A stretch of DNA of 64,000 nucleotides from positions 950,733 through 1,014,732 of the forward strand of contig CANNCZ010000002.1 of NCBI GenBank assembly GCA_947503275.1. The letters run 5' to 3'. Position 1 is the first letter of the stretch. Each line of letters opens with the position of its first letter. The notes under the pieces are model-generated. The model was not told the origin of the DNA. It did not search any database and saw only the letters and a program-made list of their open reading frames with translations. This document shows positions 34,969-46,585 of the stretch, piece after piece. The translations under genes were made by a program, and so were the position numbers. The stretch is from an uncultured Erythrobacter sp. Lineage in GTDB: Bacteria > Pseudomonadota > Alphaproteobacteria > Sphingomonadales > Sphingomonadaceae.

Positions 34969-35280
34969 ATGCCTGTTTATATGATTTCTCGCATGACCAT
35001 CCATGACCGCGCGCAATACGATAAATATGAAGAGCGCTTCATGGATATCTTCGAAAAGTTCGAAGGCAAAATGTTGAGTGTGGACGAAGAGCCTCAGGAC
35101 CTTTCCGGAAAATGGAATGCGACGCGTTCGGTTCTGATGGAGTTTCCGGACAAGCCCAAGCTGTTCGCGTGGCTGACATCACCAGAATATCAGGAAATCG
35201 GCAAATTTCGCGATGCCGGCAGCACCGGCGAAGCGATTATCGTGAAGGGTTTTGAGCCGGATGGAGTGTCTGGCAGCTGA
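34969..35280 (+). CDS. DUF1330 family protein
   Basis: A 103-residue protein of the dimeric alpha+beta barrel type. It has MPVYMISRMTIHDRAQYDKYEERF at the start, an MEFPDKPKLFAWLTSPEYQEIGKFR motif characteristic of DUF1330, and a short tail. A very strong AAAGGAGGTGG ribosome site lies 6 bp before ATG 34969, unlike the weaker sites of its neighbours, so it may be made in higher amounts. Its stop overlaps the next start by 1 bp. Function unknown. Confidence 0.82.
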   Translation: MPVYMISRMTIHDRAQYDKYEERFMDIFEKFEGKMLSVDEEPQDLSGKWNATRSVLMEFPDKPKLFAWLTSPEYQEIGKFRDAGSTGEAIIVKGFEPDGVSGS

Positions 35281-35651
35281 TGCCTAGCATCGCCAAGATT
35301 ATCTGGAGCGTTGGTTTCCTGATCGGCACCACCACGCATGTATTCGACATCGCCCTAGGCGGCTGGCTACCCTATGATTTCCGCCCAATGCCGTTCAACA
35401 TCTATTGGACGAGCCTCGTCTTCTTAGATCCGCTTGCCGCGCTGCTGATCTGGCTGCGAGAGCGTTGGGGCGTTGTCCTTGGCGTCGTAATCATGGCGTC
35501 CAATGTGCTGGTGAATGGCTACACCGCCTTTGTCGCGGGCTATGAGGAGTTTTATTTCAGCTTCGCCTTGCAAAGCGCCTTCGCCGCATTTGTATTTTTC
35601 GCCGCATCGGAGCATTGGCGAGGCTCACGCACACAATCAGAGGCGTCATGA
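35280..35651 (+). CDS. Small four-helix membrane protein
   Basis: A 123-residue protein with about four hydrophobic segments (around 5-25, 40-58, 63-85 and 90-110) and short polar loops. Its start shares a base with the upstream stop (TGATG), and its stop overlaps the carboxylase start by 4 bp. I do not recognise the family. Being locked between DUF1330 and the carboxylase beta subunit points to coexpression with leucine breakdown. Confidence 0.75.
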   Translation: MPSIAKIIWSVGFLIGTTTHVFDIALGGWLPYDFRPMPFNIYWTSLVFLDPLAALLIWLRERWGVVLGVVIMASNVLVNGYTAFVAGYEEFYFSFALQSAFAAFVFFAASEHWRGSRTQSEAS

Positions 35652-37255
35652 CAGCACCCATACTGACTTCGAAATTGGATCGCGAAAGCCCCGCTGCGAA
35701 AGCCAGCTTTGCGCACAACACGGCGCTCGCTCAGGATTTGCGCGCCACCGTTTCGCAGGTCGCACTCGGCGGGCCAGAGCGGTCGCGCGATCGGCATGTG
35801 TCGCGCGGGAAGCTGCTTCCGCGCGAACGGGTTGAGCGCTTGCTTGATCCGGGATCGCCGTTTCTTGAGATTGGTCAGCTGGCCGCGAATGGGATGTATG
35901 AGGGCGATATCAACGCGGCCTCGATCATTTGCGGGATCGGGCGGGTCTCGGGCCGTCAGGTGATGATCGTGTGCAATGATGCGACGGTTAAAGGCGGTAC
36001 CTATTACCCCATGACGGTGAAGAAGCATCTTCGCGCGCAGGAAATCGCCCAGGAAAATGGTCTCCCATGCATCTATCTGGTCGATAGCGGCGGCGCGAAC
36101 CTGCCGCATCAGGCAGAGGTGTTCCCTGATCGCGATCACTTTGGCCGGATATTCTTCAACCAAGCCAACATGAGCGCGCTGGGTATTCCTCAGATCGCCT
36201 GCGTCATGGGTTCTTGCACCGCTGGCGGGGCCTATGTCCCTGCGATGAGTGACGAGACTGTGATCGTGCGCAATCAGGGTACGATCTTCCTCGCCGGACC
36301 ACCGCTGGTGAAAGCGGCGACGGGCGAAGAGATCACCGCGGAGGATCTGGGCGGCGGAGATCTGCACGCCAAGAAATCGGGCGTGGTCGATCACTTGGCG
36401 GAAAATGACGAACACGCGCTCACCATTGTGCGCGATATCGTCAGTCAGCTGGGCGCGAACACGGCTGCGGCAAAGGACATTGCACTCAAAGACCCTCGCC
36501 CACCTAAGTTTGATGCCGACGACCTCTATTCGATCATTCCCGACGATGTGCGCGCACCCTATGATGTGAAAGAGGTGATCGCGCGGCTGGTCGACGGGTC
36601 AGAATTTCACGAGTTCAAAGCGCATTATGGATCGACGCTTGTCTGCGGTTTTGCGCATATTTGGGGCATGCCGGTCGCTATTTTGGCCAATAATGGCGTA
36701 TTATTCTCCGAAAGTGCGCAAAAAGGCGCCCATTTCATCGAGCTCGCCTGTCAAAGGCGCATTCCGCTCCTCTTTCTGCAAAATATCAGCGGCTTTATGG
36801 TCGGCGGGAAATACGAAGCGGAAGGCATCGCCAAACACGGTGCAAAGCTGGTGACGGCAGTAGCCACCGCTACTGTGCCCAAAATCACAGTGGTCGTCGG
36901 CGGATCGTTTGGGGCAGGCAATTACGGGATGGCTGGCCGCGCGTATTCTCCGCGCTTCTTGTTCACATGGCCCAATGCCCGGATCAGCGTGATGGGCGGC
37001 GAACAAGCCGCCTCTGTGCTGGCAACTGTGCACCGCGATGCGGATAAATGGTCGGATGAGGAAGCCGAGGCGTTCAAAGCCCCTATCCGCCAGAAATACG
37101 AAGACGAAGGCAACCCCTATTACGCCACCGCGCGTCTATGGGATGATGGGGTAATTGATCCCGTGCAGACCCGCGACGTGCTGGGATTGGCCTTTGCCGC
37201 GACACTAGAGGCTCCGATTGCCGAACGCCCGGCGTTTGGTGTGTTCCGGATGTGA
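35648..37255 (+). CDS. 3-methylcrotonyl-CoA carboxylase, carboxyltransferase (beta) subunit
   Basis: A 535-residue carboxyltransferase that moves CO2 from carboxybiotin to 3-methylcrotonyl-CoA, the step after isovaleryl-CoA dehydrogenase. Both crotonase-like halves are visible: [55 protein letters not shown], then [43 protein letters not shown] and MGGEQAAS. The sequence order is that of MCC beta rather than propionyl-CoA carboxylase. The biotin-carrying alpha subunit does not follow in this window, although it is usually next door in other bacteria. The ATG overlaps the membrane-protein stop by 4 bp. Confidence 0.93.
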   Translation: MTAPILTSKLDRESPAAKASFAHNTALAQDLRATVSQVALGGPERSRDRHVSRGKLLPRERVERLLDPGSPFLEIGQLAANGMYEGDINAASIICGIGRVSGRQVMIVCNDATVKGGTYYPMTVKKHLRAQEIAQENGLPCIYLVDSGGANLPHQAEVFPDRDHFGRIFFNQANMSALGIPQIACVMGSCTAGGAYVPAMSDETVIVRNQGTIFLAGPPLVKAATGEEITAEDLGGGDLHAKKSGVVDHLAENDEHALTIVRDIVSQLGANTAAAKDIALKDPRPPKFDADDLYSIIPDDVRAPYDVKEVIARLVDGSEFHEFKAHYGSTLVCGFAHIWGMPVAILANNGVLFSESAQKGAHFIELACQRRIPLLFLQNISGFMVGGKYEAEGIAKHGAKLVTAVATATVPKITVVVGGSFGAGNYGMAGRAYSPRFLFTWPNARISVMGGEQAASVLATVHRDADKWSDEEAEAFKAPIRQKYEDEGNPYYATARLWDDGVIDPVQTRDVLGLAFAATLEAPIAERPAFGVFRM

Positions 37256-37911
37256 TGTGGCGGCAGCCCCTCCCTGCGTCCATTGAGCGTTTTCAGAATT
37301 CTGGTGGTGCGCTGGAATATTCCGTGTTTCTTGGTGATTGCAATGGGTTGGAAACCCATCGCCGCGCCATTGATGCGCACCTCACCAATGCGGCGATCGC
37401 GGCTGATCACGACGATACATGGACACTACCGGCGGACCAAGCCACCTATCTGCAAACTCTTGAAGAACGCGAATTAACGCCCGAGCAGTTCTTCGGCGAC
37501 TCCTGTGACCCTGTTGATCGCATGTTAATTCGCCAAGGCAGCGGAGACGTGAAGGGCTTGGGCAGGCTTACCAATCCACGCTATGGCACGCTCTATGGGC
37601 GTAAGTTTGGCTCTTGGGGCTTTGGTGTGCCGGGCCATAAACAGGCGGGCCAGTATGCGTTTGCTTTTGCTCAACCTCCTTATTCGCTTCGGATGAGTCT
37701 TGAGGAGACGCAAAGCTGCTTTTCGGCGATCAATGATGTGATCTTACCAGCGGGTGAGCCCGCCGTGATCTTCGATTGGAGCGCTAAAGACCTCGTCCCG
37801 CTTGATCCCTATTTCGAAGCAGGTGCAGAATGGTGGGGGATGTTCCTTTTTACGATCCACCATCCAAGTTTGTCGCAAATGATCGTAATCTCTGGCTCTT
37901 CGACGGATTAA
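37255..37911 (+). CDS. Hypothetical protein after the carboxylase gene
   Basis: A 218-residue soluble protein. Its ATG shares a base with the carboxylase stop (TGATG); a GTG 3 bp earlier is possible. It is rich in Trp, Phe and Tyr, with segments RYGTLYGRKFGSWGFGVPGHKQ and AEWWGMFLFTIHHPSLSQM. No domain is recognised and there is no export signal. It occupies the position where the MCC alpha subunit would be expected. Probably the last gene of the operon, since 72 bp without coding follow. Confidence 0.72.
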   Translation: MWRQPLPASIERFQNSGGALEYSVFLGDCNGLETHRRAIDAHLTNAAIAADHDDTWTLPADQATYLQTLEERELTPEQFFGDSCDPVDRMLIRQGSGDVKGLGRLTNPRYGTLYGRKFGSWGFGVPGHKQAGQYAFAFAQPPYSLRMSLEETQSCFSAINDVILPAGEPAVIFDWSAKDLVPLDPYFEAGAEWWGMFLFTIHHPSLSQMIVISGSSTD

Positions 37912-37983
37912 TCCCCCGCCCCTTTGCTTTCGTAGCTGTTAGACCTTACCTATCGGGAAGCGCGGCCTTGGGAGAGAGAACGC

Positions 37984-38613
37984 TTGCAACATAATGAAAC
38001 TCGCGATGTCGGCTTGCTGTCGCGCCTTGTGAACCGGATCATTTTGCTCATCTACCGGCTAAGGGGCTGGAAGATTCAGGAGCGCTTTCCGGTTGAGGTT
38101 AAGAAGTGTGTGATCGCGGGCGCGCCGCATACCTCGAATTGGGACTTTGTGTTCTTTGCAGGCGCCACTCACGACGAGAAAGTGCAGCCCAACTTTATGG
38201 GTAAACACACCCTTTTCGAAGGGATTATGCGCAATTTCATGCTCGACATGGGCGGCATCGCCGTGGACCGGTCCAAAAAGGGCGGCACGATTGAGCAACT
38301 TAAGGACGAATTTGACAGCCGCGAAGAATTGAACCTGGTGATGGCATGCGAGGGCACTCGCAAATCTGATGGCAAGTGGAAATCAGGCTTTTACAACATA
38401 GCCAAGGCAGCAGGCGTGCCCATCGTCCTCGCTTATGCGGACAATGATAAACGCACGATCGGTTTTAGCTCGCCCATGATGCCTAGTGGGAATTACGGCG
38501 AGGACTTGCTCAAAATCGCCCAATGGTTCCGATCAAAAATCCCTGATCTGGAGCGCTATAAAGTGCTCGAACAACAGGCAAAGGACATCATCGCCGGGCG
38601 TAACGATATCTGA
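37984..38613 (+). CDS. PlsC-like lysophospholipid acyltransferase
   Basis: A 209-residue membrane-associated acyltransferase. The HX4D catalytic motif is H49-TSNW-D54, and the EGTR substrate-binding motif is at 123-126. A hydrophobic N-terminal segment (17-25) would anchor it. It probably acylates lysophosphatidic acid or a related lipid. The start is TTG 37984 with GGGAGAGAG upstream. It is short compared with PlsC of E. coli (245). No lipid-synthesis gene is adjacent. Confidence 0.88.
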   Translation: MQHNETRDVGLLSRLVNRIILLIYRLRGWKIQERFPVEVKKCVIAGAPHTSNWDFVFFAGATHDEKVQPNFMGKHTLFEGIMRNFMLDMGGIAVDRSKKGGTIEQLKDEFDSREELNLVMACEGTRKSDGKWKSGFYNIAKAAGVPIVLAYADNDKRTIGFSSPMMPSGNYGEDLLKIAQWFRSKIPDLERYKVLEQQAKDIIAGRNDI

Positions 38614-38726
38614 GCAATGGCCGCTTATCGTCTTGCGAGAACCCGTCGCAGATAATTTGGAAGATATGTCTTTAAGCCTCGGCCTGACACCCCTATCTAT
38701 GGCGGGAGTTCAGGAGGACGACCCCG

Positions 38727-39365
38727 ATGCCTTTGAGCGAAGAAACGCGGATTGCCGAACGTAAGCGGATCGCAGCGATGGTGATCGAGCTGGTTCAGAC
38801 GCGTGGAACCGAAATTTCATTTGCTACCGCTCAGCTTGAAAGCGGCCTTTCGCGCGCGCGTTTTGAGCTGCTGTTTGCGGATTATGACGACCTGTTCGAT
38901 TGCATCGCCGAAAGCTGGCTTGCCCCGCATATGCAGGTGATGGAAGAAGTGCTGAGCACCGATCTCCCCTCTGTGCGCAAAATGTACGAATTCATCCGCC
39001 GCCGCTTTGTGATCTCGCGCGATCGGTATCGCGAAGACCCCGACAACTTCACCATGATTTGTGAGATGGGCGCGGCCAATTTTGAGCGCGTGCGTTCGTA
39101 TGTCGATCTGGCCGATCACTATATGTGCGAAATTATCGTGGAGGCGCAGGCCGATGGATATTTCGCCGGGATGGAGATTGATGAGACGCTGTCGCTGATC
39201 AATCAGATGGTCACCAATTACACTTTGCCAGACGCGCTGATACATCTTGGTGACAAGGTCACTGAAGAGAAACTGGCGCGGATTGTCGACACGATCTTTA
39301 TCGGCCTATCCGCCGAAACCGGCGCAGAGGCGGGCGGAGTCAACACGATCCGGGTTGCGTCCTAA
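38727..39365 (+). CDS. TetR family transcriptional regulator
   Basis: A 212-residue repressor-type protein. The N-terminal HTH has an ETRIAERKRIAAMVIELV helix, then ISFATAQLESGLSRARFELLFADYDDLFDCIAE as the turn and recognition helix. The C-terminal helical ligand-binding domain has no diagnostic feature. ATG 38727 has AGGAGG upstream. It converges on, and overlaps by 4 bp, the M50-like gene. The likely targets are unknown; the acyltransferase gene just upstream on the same strand is a candidate. Confidence 0.87.
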   Translation: MPLSEETRIAERKRIAAMVIELVQTRGTEISFATAQLESGLSRARFELLFADYDDLFDCIAESWLAPHMQVMEEVLSTDLPSVRKMYEFIRRRFVISRDRYREDPDNFTMICEMGAANFERVRSYVDLADHYMCEIIVEAQADGYFAGMEIDETLSLINQMVTNYTLPDALIHLGDKVTEEKLARIVDTIFIGLSAETGAEAGGVNTIRVAS

Positions 39366-40162
39366 CGCGAGTCGCTATCGTCCGATGTGCGTTTGAATTG
39401 CAGAACATTGGCGGGAAGCTTTGGCTTTGGTGCGATCCGATGTTTGTCTGACAGCGCGTATTTGAAACTCGCGCCCACCATCACCGCCGAAATCACAATG
39501 ATCAGCGCCGCCCAAAACCAATGCGGCAGAAACAATGACGCCTCGATCTGACCGGTGTCTGACAGCATTTGTTGACCGCCAATCACCGCTTGCTCAGTGA
39601 ACAAGTAGTTGAAATCACGCAGCATGCTCATTGCGCCGAGCAGACCCAAAAACTGCAAGGTGAAACGCACAATGCCGGGCGAGGCCTTCCACGCAATCAG
39701 CCCAATGCCCAGTCCCACCATAGGCAGAACTGCATAGCCTGTAACGGAGCGGACATAGATGATGACGGAGGCAAAGATCAGGCCCGACATCAACCACAGT
39801 GCCGGACGCCACATCCGCTCATGCGCACTGGCGAGGATTAGTGCGGCTCCAACCGCGCTGGGGGCCAAAGGCCCGCCAGCGGCGATCGCCGCGCGGCCAA
39901 AGGGCGACAAGTCATTCGCCACGAGGCTTTCGGCAACACCCGACCCGTTGGGAAAGATCATGAGTCGCTGAAATTCTTGACCCAGCATCATTGCGGTAAG
40001 GCCATGGCCCATCTCGTGAAACCATGTGGTGAGGATCGCGAATGGGTAAATCAGATACGTGCCGAGCGGCAGAGACGGCAGCGCGATGACAATGAAACCG
40101 GCTAGGACCAGACGCCCAACCTGTTCGGCCTGACTGCCAGGCTTGACCATCGACTGAGGCAC
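39362..40162 (-). CDS. M50-like zinc metalloprotease membrane protein
   Basis: A 266-residue polytopic protein with about six membrane segments. The zinc motif H49-EMG-H53 lies within TTWFHEMGHG in a membrane helix, as in site-2 proteases and M50B-like proteins. No PDZ domain is visible, and a clear distal Asp motif (NPDG type) is not obvious, so activity is uncertain. The start GTG 40162 abuts the stop of the AI-2E-type gene, and an ATG at 40150 is an alternative. The two genes are cotranscribed. Confidence 0.8.
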   Translation of the reverse strand: MPQSMVKPGSQAEQVGRLVLAGFIVIALPSLPLGTYLIYPFAILTTWFHEMGHGLTAMMLGQEFQRLMIFPNGSGVAESLVANDLSPFGRAAIAAGGPLAPSAVGAALILASAHERMWRPALWLMSGLIFASVIIYVRSVTGYAVLPMVGLGIGLIAWKASPGIVRFTLQFLGLLGAMSMLRDFNYLFTEQAVIGGQQMLSDTGQIEASLFLPHWFWAALIIVISAVMVGASFKYALSDKHRIAPKPKLPANVLQFKRTSDDSDSR

Positions 40163-41323
40163 CTATGCCTCCTGCGTTTTGGAGGCTGCGTCATCGGGTT
40201 CGCGCACTTTGCCATCGGGGCCGACGCGGGTTCGATAGCGTTCCGCGGCCTCCTCATCCTCTGCGCGTTGTTCCTGCAGTATGGACCAGCTCGCAAGGAA
40301 CAGCCCGGCGACGAGCGGCCCCAGTACGATCCCTGAGAACCCGGCGATGGATATCCCGCCAAGCGTTGTGACCAAGATGATCCAATCAGGAATACCTGTG
40401 TCGCGGCCGACCAGAATAGGGCGCAGAACATTGTCGACCGAACTGATGATGATGAACCCCGCGCCCAGCACAAAGATGCCGGTCCAAACTTCGCCAATAA
40501 CGATCAACCAAATGCCCGCCGGCACCCAAACAAGCGCGGTGCCAACTGCCGGGATCAATGCGAGGATGGCCATCAACACGCCCAACAGCAACGGCGATGG
40601 GACGCCCGCTATCCAAAGCATGATCCCGCCCAATGTCCCTTGGATGAGGCCAACAACGCCGGACCCTTTGATCACGGCGCGCACGATGCCCAAGAACCGC
40701 TCCGCCAGACGGTCAGCGATATCGCGCTCAACCGGCGCGGAATGCAGAATGGTCTCACCAATCCGGGCGCCATCGCGCAGCAGGAAGAACAAGACATAGA
40801 GTCCGATACTAAAGCTCAGAACAAAGCCGAGCGCGCCGCTGCCAATATTGACGGCCTGCTGTGCGATAATCCCGGCGCTTTCGCCCAGAATGTTCTGCAG
40901 CCGCTCTTGCAGGACAGAGACATCGCTCCAGCCATTATCCTCGACCAATTGCTGTATGGTTGCGGGGAGTGAAGCATAGATGCTGTCGAAAGTCGCGGCC
41001 AAATCAATCGGATCGGCTCGCAGTGAATTGACGAGCCCAAGCATCTCACCTGCAACAATCGAGCCGATCCAAAGCGCGGGTAACAGCACCGCGACAAAGA
41101 TGATCGACAGCGAAAGCGAGGCGGCCAGATTGCGGCGTCCGCGTGTCCGTTTCAACGACCATTTATAGAGCGGCTGAAACATAATCGCGGCCAACGAGGC
41201 CCACATAACAGGCCCGGCAAACGGCCAAGTGACCCATATGAACAGGAACGAGACACCCGCCAGCGCGAGCAAAAAGCTCCAATGTTCAAGTGCACTAGTG
41301 TCGTTGGGTTCCTGTTCTGACAT
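40163..41323 (-). CDS. AI-2E family transporter (PerM/YdiK-like permease)
   Basis: A 386-residue membrane protein with eight or so helices in the family pattern: two near the N-terminus, a large amphipathic region (about 90-150), then a C-terminal bundle with FLLRDGARI, GSGVVGLIQGTLGGIM, AIPAVGTALVWVP-like and DNVLRPILVGRD, the last diagnostic of this superfamily. Members export varied substrates or ions; the AI-2 link is historical. A Gln/Glu-rich cytosolic tail follows. The next gene downstream is the M50-like protease, with no spacer. A hairpin lies just before the start (41330-41358). Confidence 0.88.
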   Translation of the reverse strand: MSEQEPNDTSALEHWSFLLALAGVSFLFIWVTWPFAGPVMWASLAAIMFQPLYKWSLKRTRGRRNLAASLSLSIIFVAVLLPALWIGSIVAGEMLGLVNSLRADPIDLAATFDSIYASLPATIQQLVEDNGWSDVSVLQERLQNILGESAGIIAQQAVNIGSGALGFVLSFSIGLYVLFFLLRDGARIGETILHSAPVERDIADRLAERFLGIVRAVIKGSGVVGLIQGTLGGIMLWIAGVPSPLLLGVLMAILALIPAVGTALVWVPAGIWLIVIGEVWTGIFVLGAGFIIISSVDNVLRPILVGRDTGIPDWIILVTTLGGISIAGFSGIVLGPLVAGLFLASWSILQEQRAEDEEAAERYRTRVGPDGKVREPDDAASKTQEA

Positions 41324-41329
41324 GCCGCC

Positions 41330-41358
41330 TGATGTCGGGCTTTAACGCCCAAACATCA
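41330..41358 (-). promoter_or_regulatory. Hairpin between gyrB stop and AI-2E transporter start
   Basis: TGATGTCGGGC (41330-41340) and GCCCAAACATCA (41347-41358) pair over 11 bp with one bulge and one G.U, around a 6-nt loop. It sits in the 43-bp gap 3' of gyrB and ends next to the AGGCGG ribosome site of the transporter gene. It may end gyrB transcription or limit access to that ribosome site. No T-tract. Confidence 0.4.
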
Positions 41359-41366
41359 AGAGCTGA

Positions 41367-43952
<2,586 letters not shown>

Positions 43953-43965
43953 TCAGAGCCGTTTT

Positions 43966-43982
43966 GGGGGAGCTTTTCCCCC
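43966..43982. terminator. Compact hairpin between the PIG-L gene and gyrB
   Basis: GGGGGA and TCCCCC flank a 5-nt loop (gcttt). It lies just 3' of the PIG-L-like stop (44020, minus strand) and upstream of gyrB. In the minus-strand transcript the stem is followed by AAAACGG, not a T-tract, so it could be a pause/terminator hairpin or a leader structure. Confidence 0.35.
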
Positions 43983-44019
43983 GCCTCAAACACGCGCAAA
44001 TGTGTGGCGGGTCGCGGTT

Positions 44020-44859
44020 CTAAAGCTGGCTGGGAAATGCGAGCTGGAAATCGACTGTGCCGGCCCAAACATCGCGGTGCAGCATTGTTGGCAAAGCGGC
44101 GCGGGCCGCGTCGTCAAACCGGCTCTGATAGCAATCAGTTGCCAATCGCATGGCCTCCAGATCGCGGCGCTCATATTCAATGCTATCTGTGATGAGAGAG
44201 GGATCAATGACAGCCTGACGTTCAACCCAGAGTGAATCCTCGCTCTCTAGTGTCGGGAAAACGCCATAAAGCAGGTCGGGGCGTACGGTGCTGATCGATT
44301 GCACGGCTTGTGTTGTCACCTTGCCCACCATGCGATGGTCGGCGTGGCCATATCCGCCGTCAGGGCTCCATGTCATAATTGCGCGTGGCTCATGCAAGGT
44401 GATCAGCGACGCGATTCGCTCGCTCATATCGGTGGCGGTGCCATCGTCGAGTTGCCAGAATTCCGGTTCGGCTAGGCCAAGCGCAAAGGCGGCGCAGCGC
44501 GCTTCATCTTCGAGTTCTGCATCGGCGCTGGCGGCAAAGATCACGGTGACTTCTCCGCCGCTACGGGCAAATCGAGAGAGTACAGGCGCGATCATGAGTT
44601 CGTCATCGGGCTGAGCGAGGATGGCCAGCACCGATGGCGCATTGCGTTGTGCGGTTGGCGCAGCATCGGGTTCGCCATCGTCAGGTTGAGAGGGCAGCTC
44701 ATTCGACCCTGGCAAACGGATAATGCCGGGACCAATCCGTTGGACTAAATCATCCTCTTCAGGCGGAGCCTCTTGGCTGGCCGAGGCGGGTGCAGCGACC
44801 ATGGCGAGCAAAGCGGCGGTCACCGCACCGATCCGTATGTCAAAGCGCTTCATCATCAT
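44020..44859 (-). CDS. PIG-L/LmbE family deacetylase homologue, exported, altered zinc motif
   Basis: A 279-residue protein with a signal peptide (about 1-28, ASASQ). The LmbE/PIG-L fold is clear: VLAILAQPDDELMIAPVL, GGEVTVIFAA, WSPDGGYGHADHRMVG. Catalytic members carry AHPDDE; here it is A82-Q83-P84-D85-D86-E87, codon CAG at 44611-44613, so the zinc-ligand histidine is replaced by Gln. The other ligand region GHADH (H172, H175) is intact. Family enzymes remove N-acetyl groups from sugars. This protein may bind zinc differently or be a non-catalytic binder. The start is one of three tandem ATGs (44853-44859). Confidence 0.85.
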   Translation of the reverse strand: MMMKRFDIRIGAVTAALLAMVAAPASASQEAPPEEDDLVQRIGPGIIRLPGSNELPSQPDDGEPDAAPTAQRNAPSVLAILAQPDDELMIAPVLSRFARSGGEVTVIFAASADAELEDEARCAAFALGLAEPEFWQLDDGTATDMSERIASLITLHEPRAIMTWSPDGGYGHADHRMVGKVTTQAVQSISTVRPDLLYGVFPTLESEDSLWVERQAVIDPSLITDSIEYERRDLEAMRLATDCYQSRFDDAARAALPTMLHRDVWAGTVDFQLAFPSQL

Positions 44860-44955
44860 CTGTCTATGCTCATTTCGCAGATCATAATGCGGGCCAAGCG
44901 TAAACAAATCGCCCATCGGGCTTGTGCCGTGCATTCGTGTGGCTAGGCTCAGCCT

Positions 44956-46515
44956 ATGACAACACCCAACATTTCCGAGATCATGCGCGCCAAGCTTGCC
45001 CAGCCGTTTGGATCATATTCGCAAATCCTGCGCGATTGGGCTCAGGCTCAATCCGACGCGATTGCATTGGCGGATGAGACGGGCGATTGCGCTTGGGCGG
45101 AGCTGATTGGCTTGGTGGAGCGGCTCGCTGCGCGCATGGTCGAAACGGGGCTGGAGCGCGGGCAGTCGGTCGCGATTTTGGGCACAAGTTCGATTAATTA
45201 TGCGCTGGTTTTTCTCGCCGCGATGCGCGCAGGCGGCGTGGCGGCACCGCTCACCACGAGCGCATCGGCGGAGCAATTGGCCGCAATGGCGCAGGATTCG
45301 GGCGCACGCCATCTGTTTATCGACGCAAGCAAATCTGCGGAGCTCGGCGCGGATTTTATGTCTAACCTGATCCGCGTGCCACTGGAGGAGATTGAGCAAT
45401 GGATGGCCCCTCCGGGCAGCCTTGCGCCCGACTTTAACCCAGAACCCAGCGACCCGTTCAACATTATCTATTCATCGGGCACGACAGGCATTCCCAAAGG
45501 GATCGTCCATTCTCATCAGATGCGCTGGCGGCAATTTGGCGCGACCGCCGTGTCGTATCTGGAGGCTGGGCTGGAAATCCGGTCGCTAGCGTCGACGCCG
45601 CTGTATTCAAACACCACGATGGTCGCCTTTCTCGCTCCTTTGTTAGCGGGGGGAACCGTGCGCATTATGGGTAAGTTCGATTGCGCACGCTGGCTTAGCC
45701 ATGCGGAGAAGGATCGGACGACCGTGACCATGTTGGTGCCAGTGCAGTATCAACGGCTGATGGATTATCCCGGCTTTGACGATCACGACCTGCGTTCATT
45801 GGCGATGAAATATTGCACCTCTGCGCCGTTCTCCGCCGAGTTGAAGCGCGAGGTTCTGGCGCGGATGCCGGGCGGGTTGGTTGAGATTTATTCGATGACC
45901 GAGGGTGGGGTTGTCTGTCTGCTCGCAGCCCACGAATTCCCCGATAAGCTGCACACAGTCGGACGGCCTGCTCCCGGAAGTGAGATGCGGGTGCTGGATG
46001 ATGACGACAATGAGGTGGCACCGGGTACGCCGGGCAATTTGGTCGGGCGCTCTCAAACCATGATGTCGGGATACAAGAACCGCCCGGACAAAACCCAAGA
46101 GGCGCAATGGATCGACTCACAAGGCGGCGCTTGGATGCGCATGGGCGATATTGGCCGGGTGGATGAAGACGGCTTTGTCGAGCTCGTGGGTCGGGCAAAG
46201 GACATGATCATCTCCGGCGGTTTCAACATTTATCCCAGCGATTTGGAGGCTGAGCTTTCTGCTGAGGATGGCGTTGCAGAAGCCGCAGTGGTTGGCATCG
46301 CATCACGCCAATGGGGCGAAACACCGGTGGGCTTTGTCGTGTTGAAAGATGCGTCAACCAACAGCGAAGCAGTTCTGGCGGCGGTGAATTCGCGGCTGGG
46401 TAAGACACAGCGCCTGTCTGCGCTTTATGCAATCGACGAGATGCCGCGCAGCCATATCGGCAAACTGCTCAAAACCGAATTGCGCGAACAGGCTGAGAAG
46501 CTCGCTCAAGGTTGA
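44956..46515 (+). CDS. AMP-dependent acyl-CoA synthetase, second copy
   Basis: A 519-residue class I adenylate-forming enzyme. Motifs are IIYSSGTTGIPKGIVHSH (P-loop), YSMTEGG (A5), RMGDIGRVDEDGFVELVGRAKDMIISGGFNIYP (A7/A8), and the terminal Lys in SHIGKLLKTELRE (A10). It activates an unknown carboxylic acid as the AMP ester and CoA thioester. It is not closely similar to the synthetase at 23814-25532, judging by its motif wording. The gene stands alone between the divergent PIG-L-like gene and a 359-bp gap that starts with a long hairpin. Confidence 0.92.
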   Translation: MTTPNISEIMRAKLAQPFGSYSQILRDWAQAQSDAIALADETGDCAWAELIGLVERLAARMVETGLERGQSVAILGTSSINYALVFLAAMRAGGVAAPLTTSASAEQLAAMAQDSGARHLFIDASKSAELGADFMSNLIRVPLEEIEQWMAPPGSLAPDFNPEPSDPFNIIYSSGTTGIPKGIVHSHQMRWRQFGATAVSYLEAGLEIRSLASTPLYSNTTMVAFLAPLLAGGTVRIMGKFDCARWLSHAEKDRTTVTMLVPVQYQRLMDYPGFDDHDLRSLAMKYCTSAPFSAELKREVLARMPGGLVEIYSMTEGGVVCLLAAHEFPDKLHTVGRPAPGSEMRVLDDDDNEVAPGTPGNLVGRSQTMMSGYKNRPDKTQEAQWIDSQGGAWMRMGDIGRVDEDGFVELVGRAKDMIISGGFNIYPSDLEAELSAEDGVAEAAVVGIASRQWGETPVGFVVLKDASTNSEAVLAAVNSRLGKTQRLSALYAIDEMPRSHIGKLLKTELREQAEKLAQG

Positions 46516-46533
46516 TTGATCGGCAAGCGTGTG

Positions 46534-46585
46534 GAGACGCGGCCACCCATCGGGGGGGGAGGGGGAAGAGTGGTGGCCGCGTCTC
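46534..46585. repeat. Perfect 14-bp inverted repeat with G-rich loop
   Basis: GAGACGCGGCCACC (46534-46547) pairs perfectly with GGTGGCCGCGTCTC (46572-46585). The 24-nt loop includes G8-A-G5. It begins 19 bp after the acyl-CoA synthetase stop. No T-tract follows, so if it is a terminator it is atypical; it may instead stabilise the 3' end or bind a protein. Confidence 0.7.
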
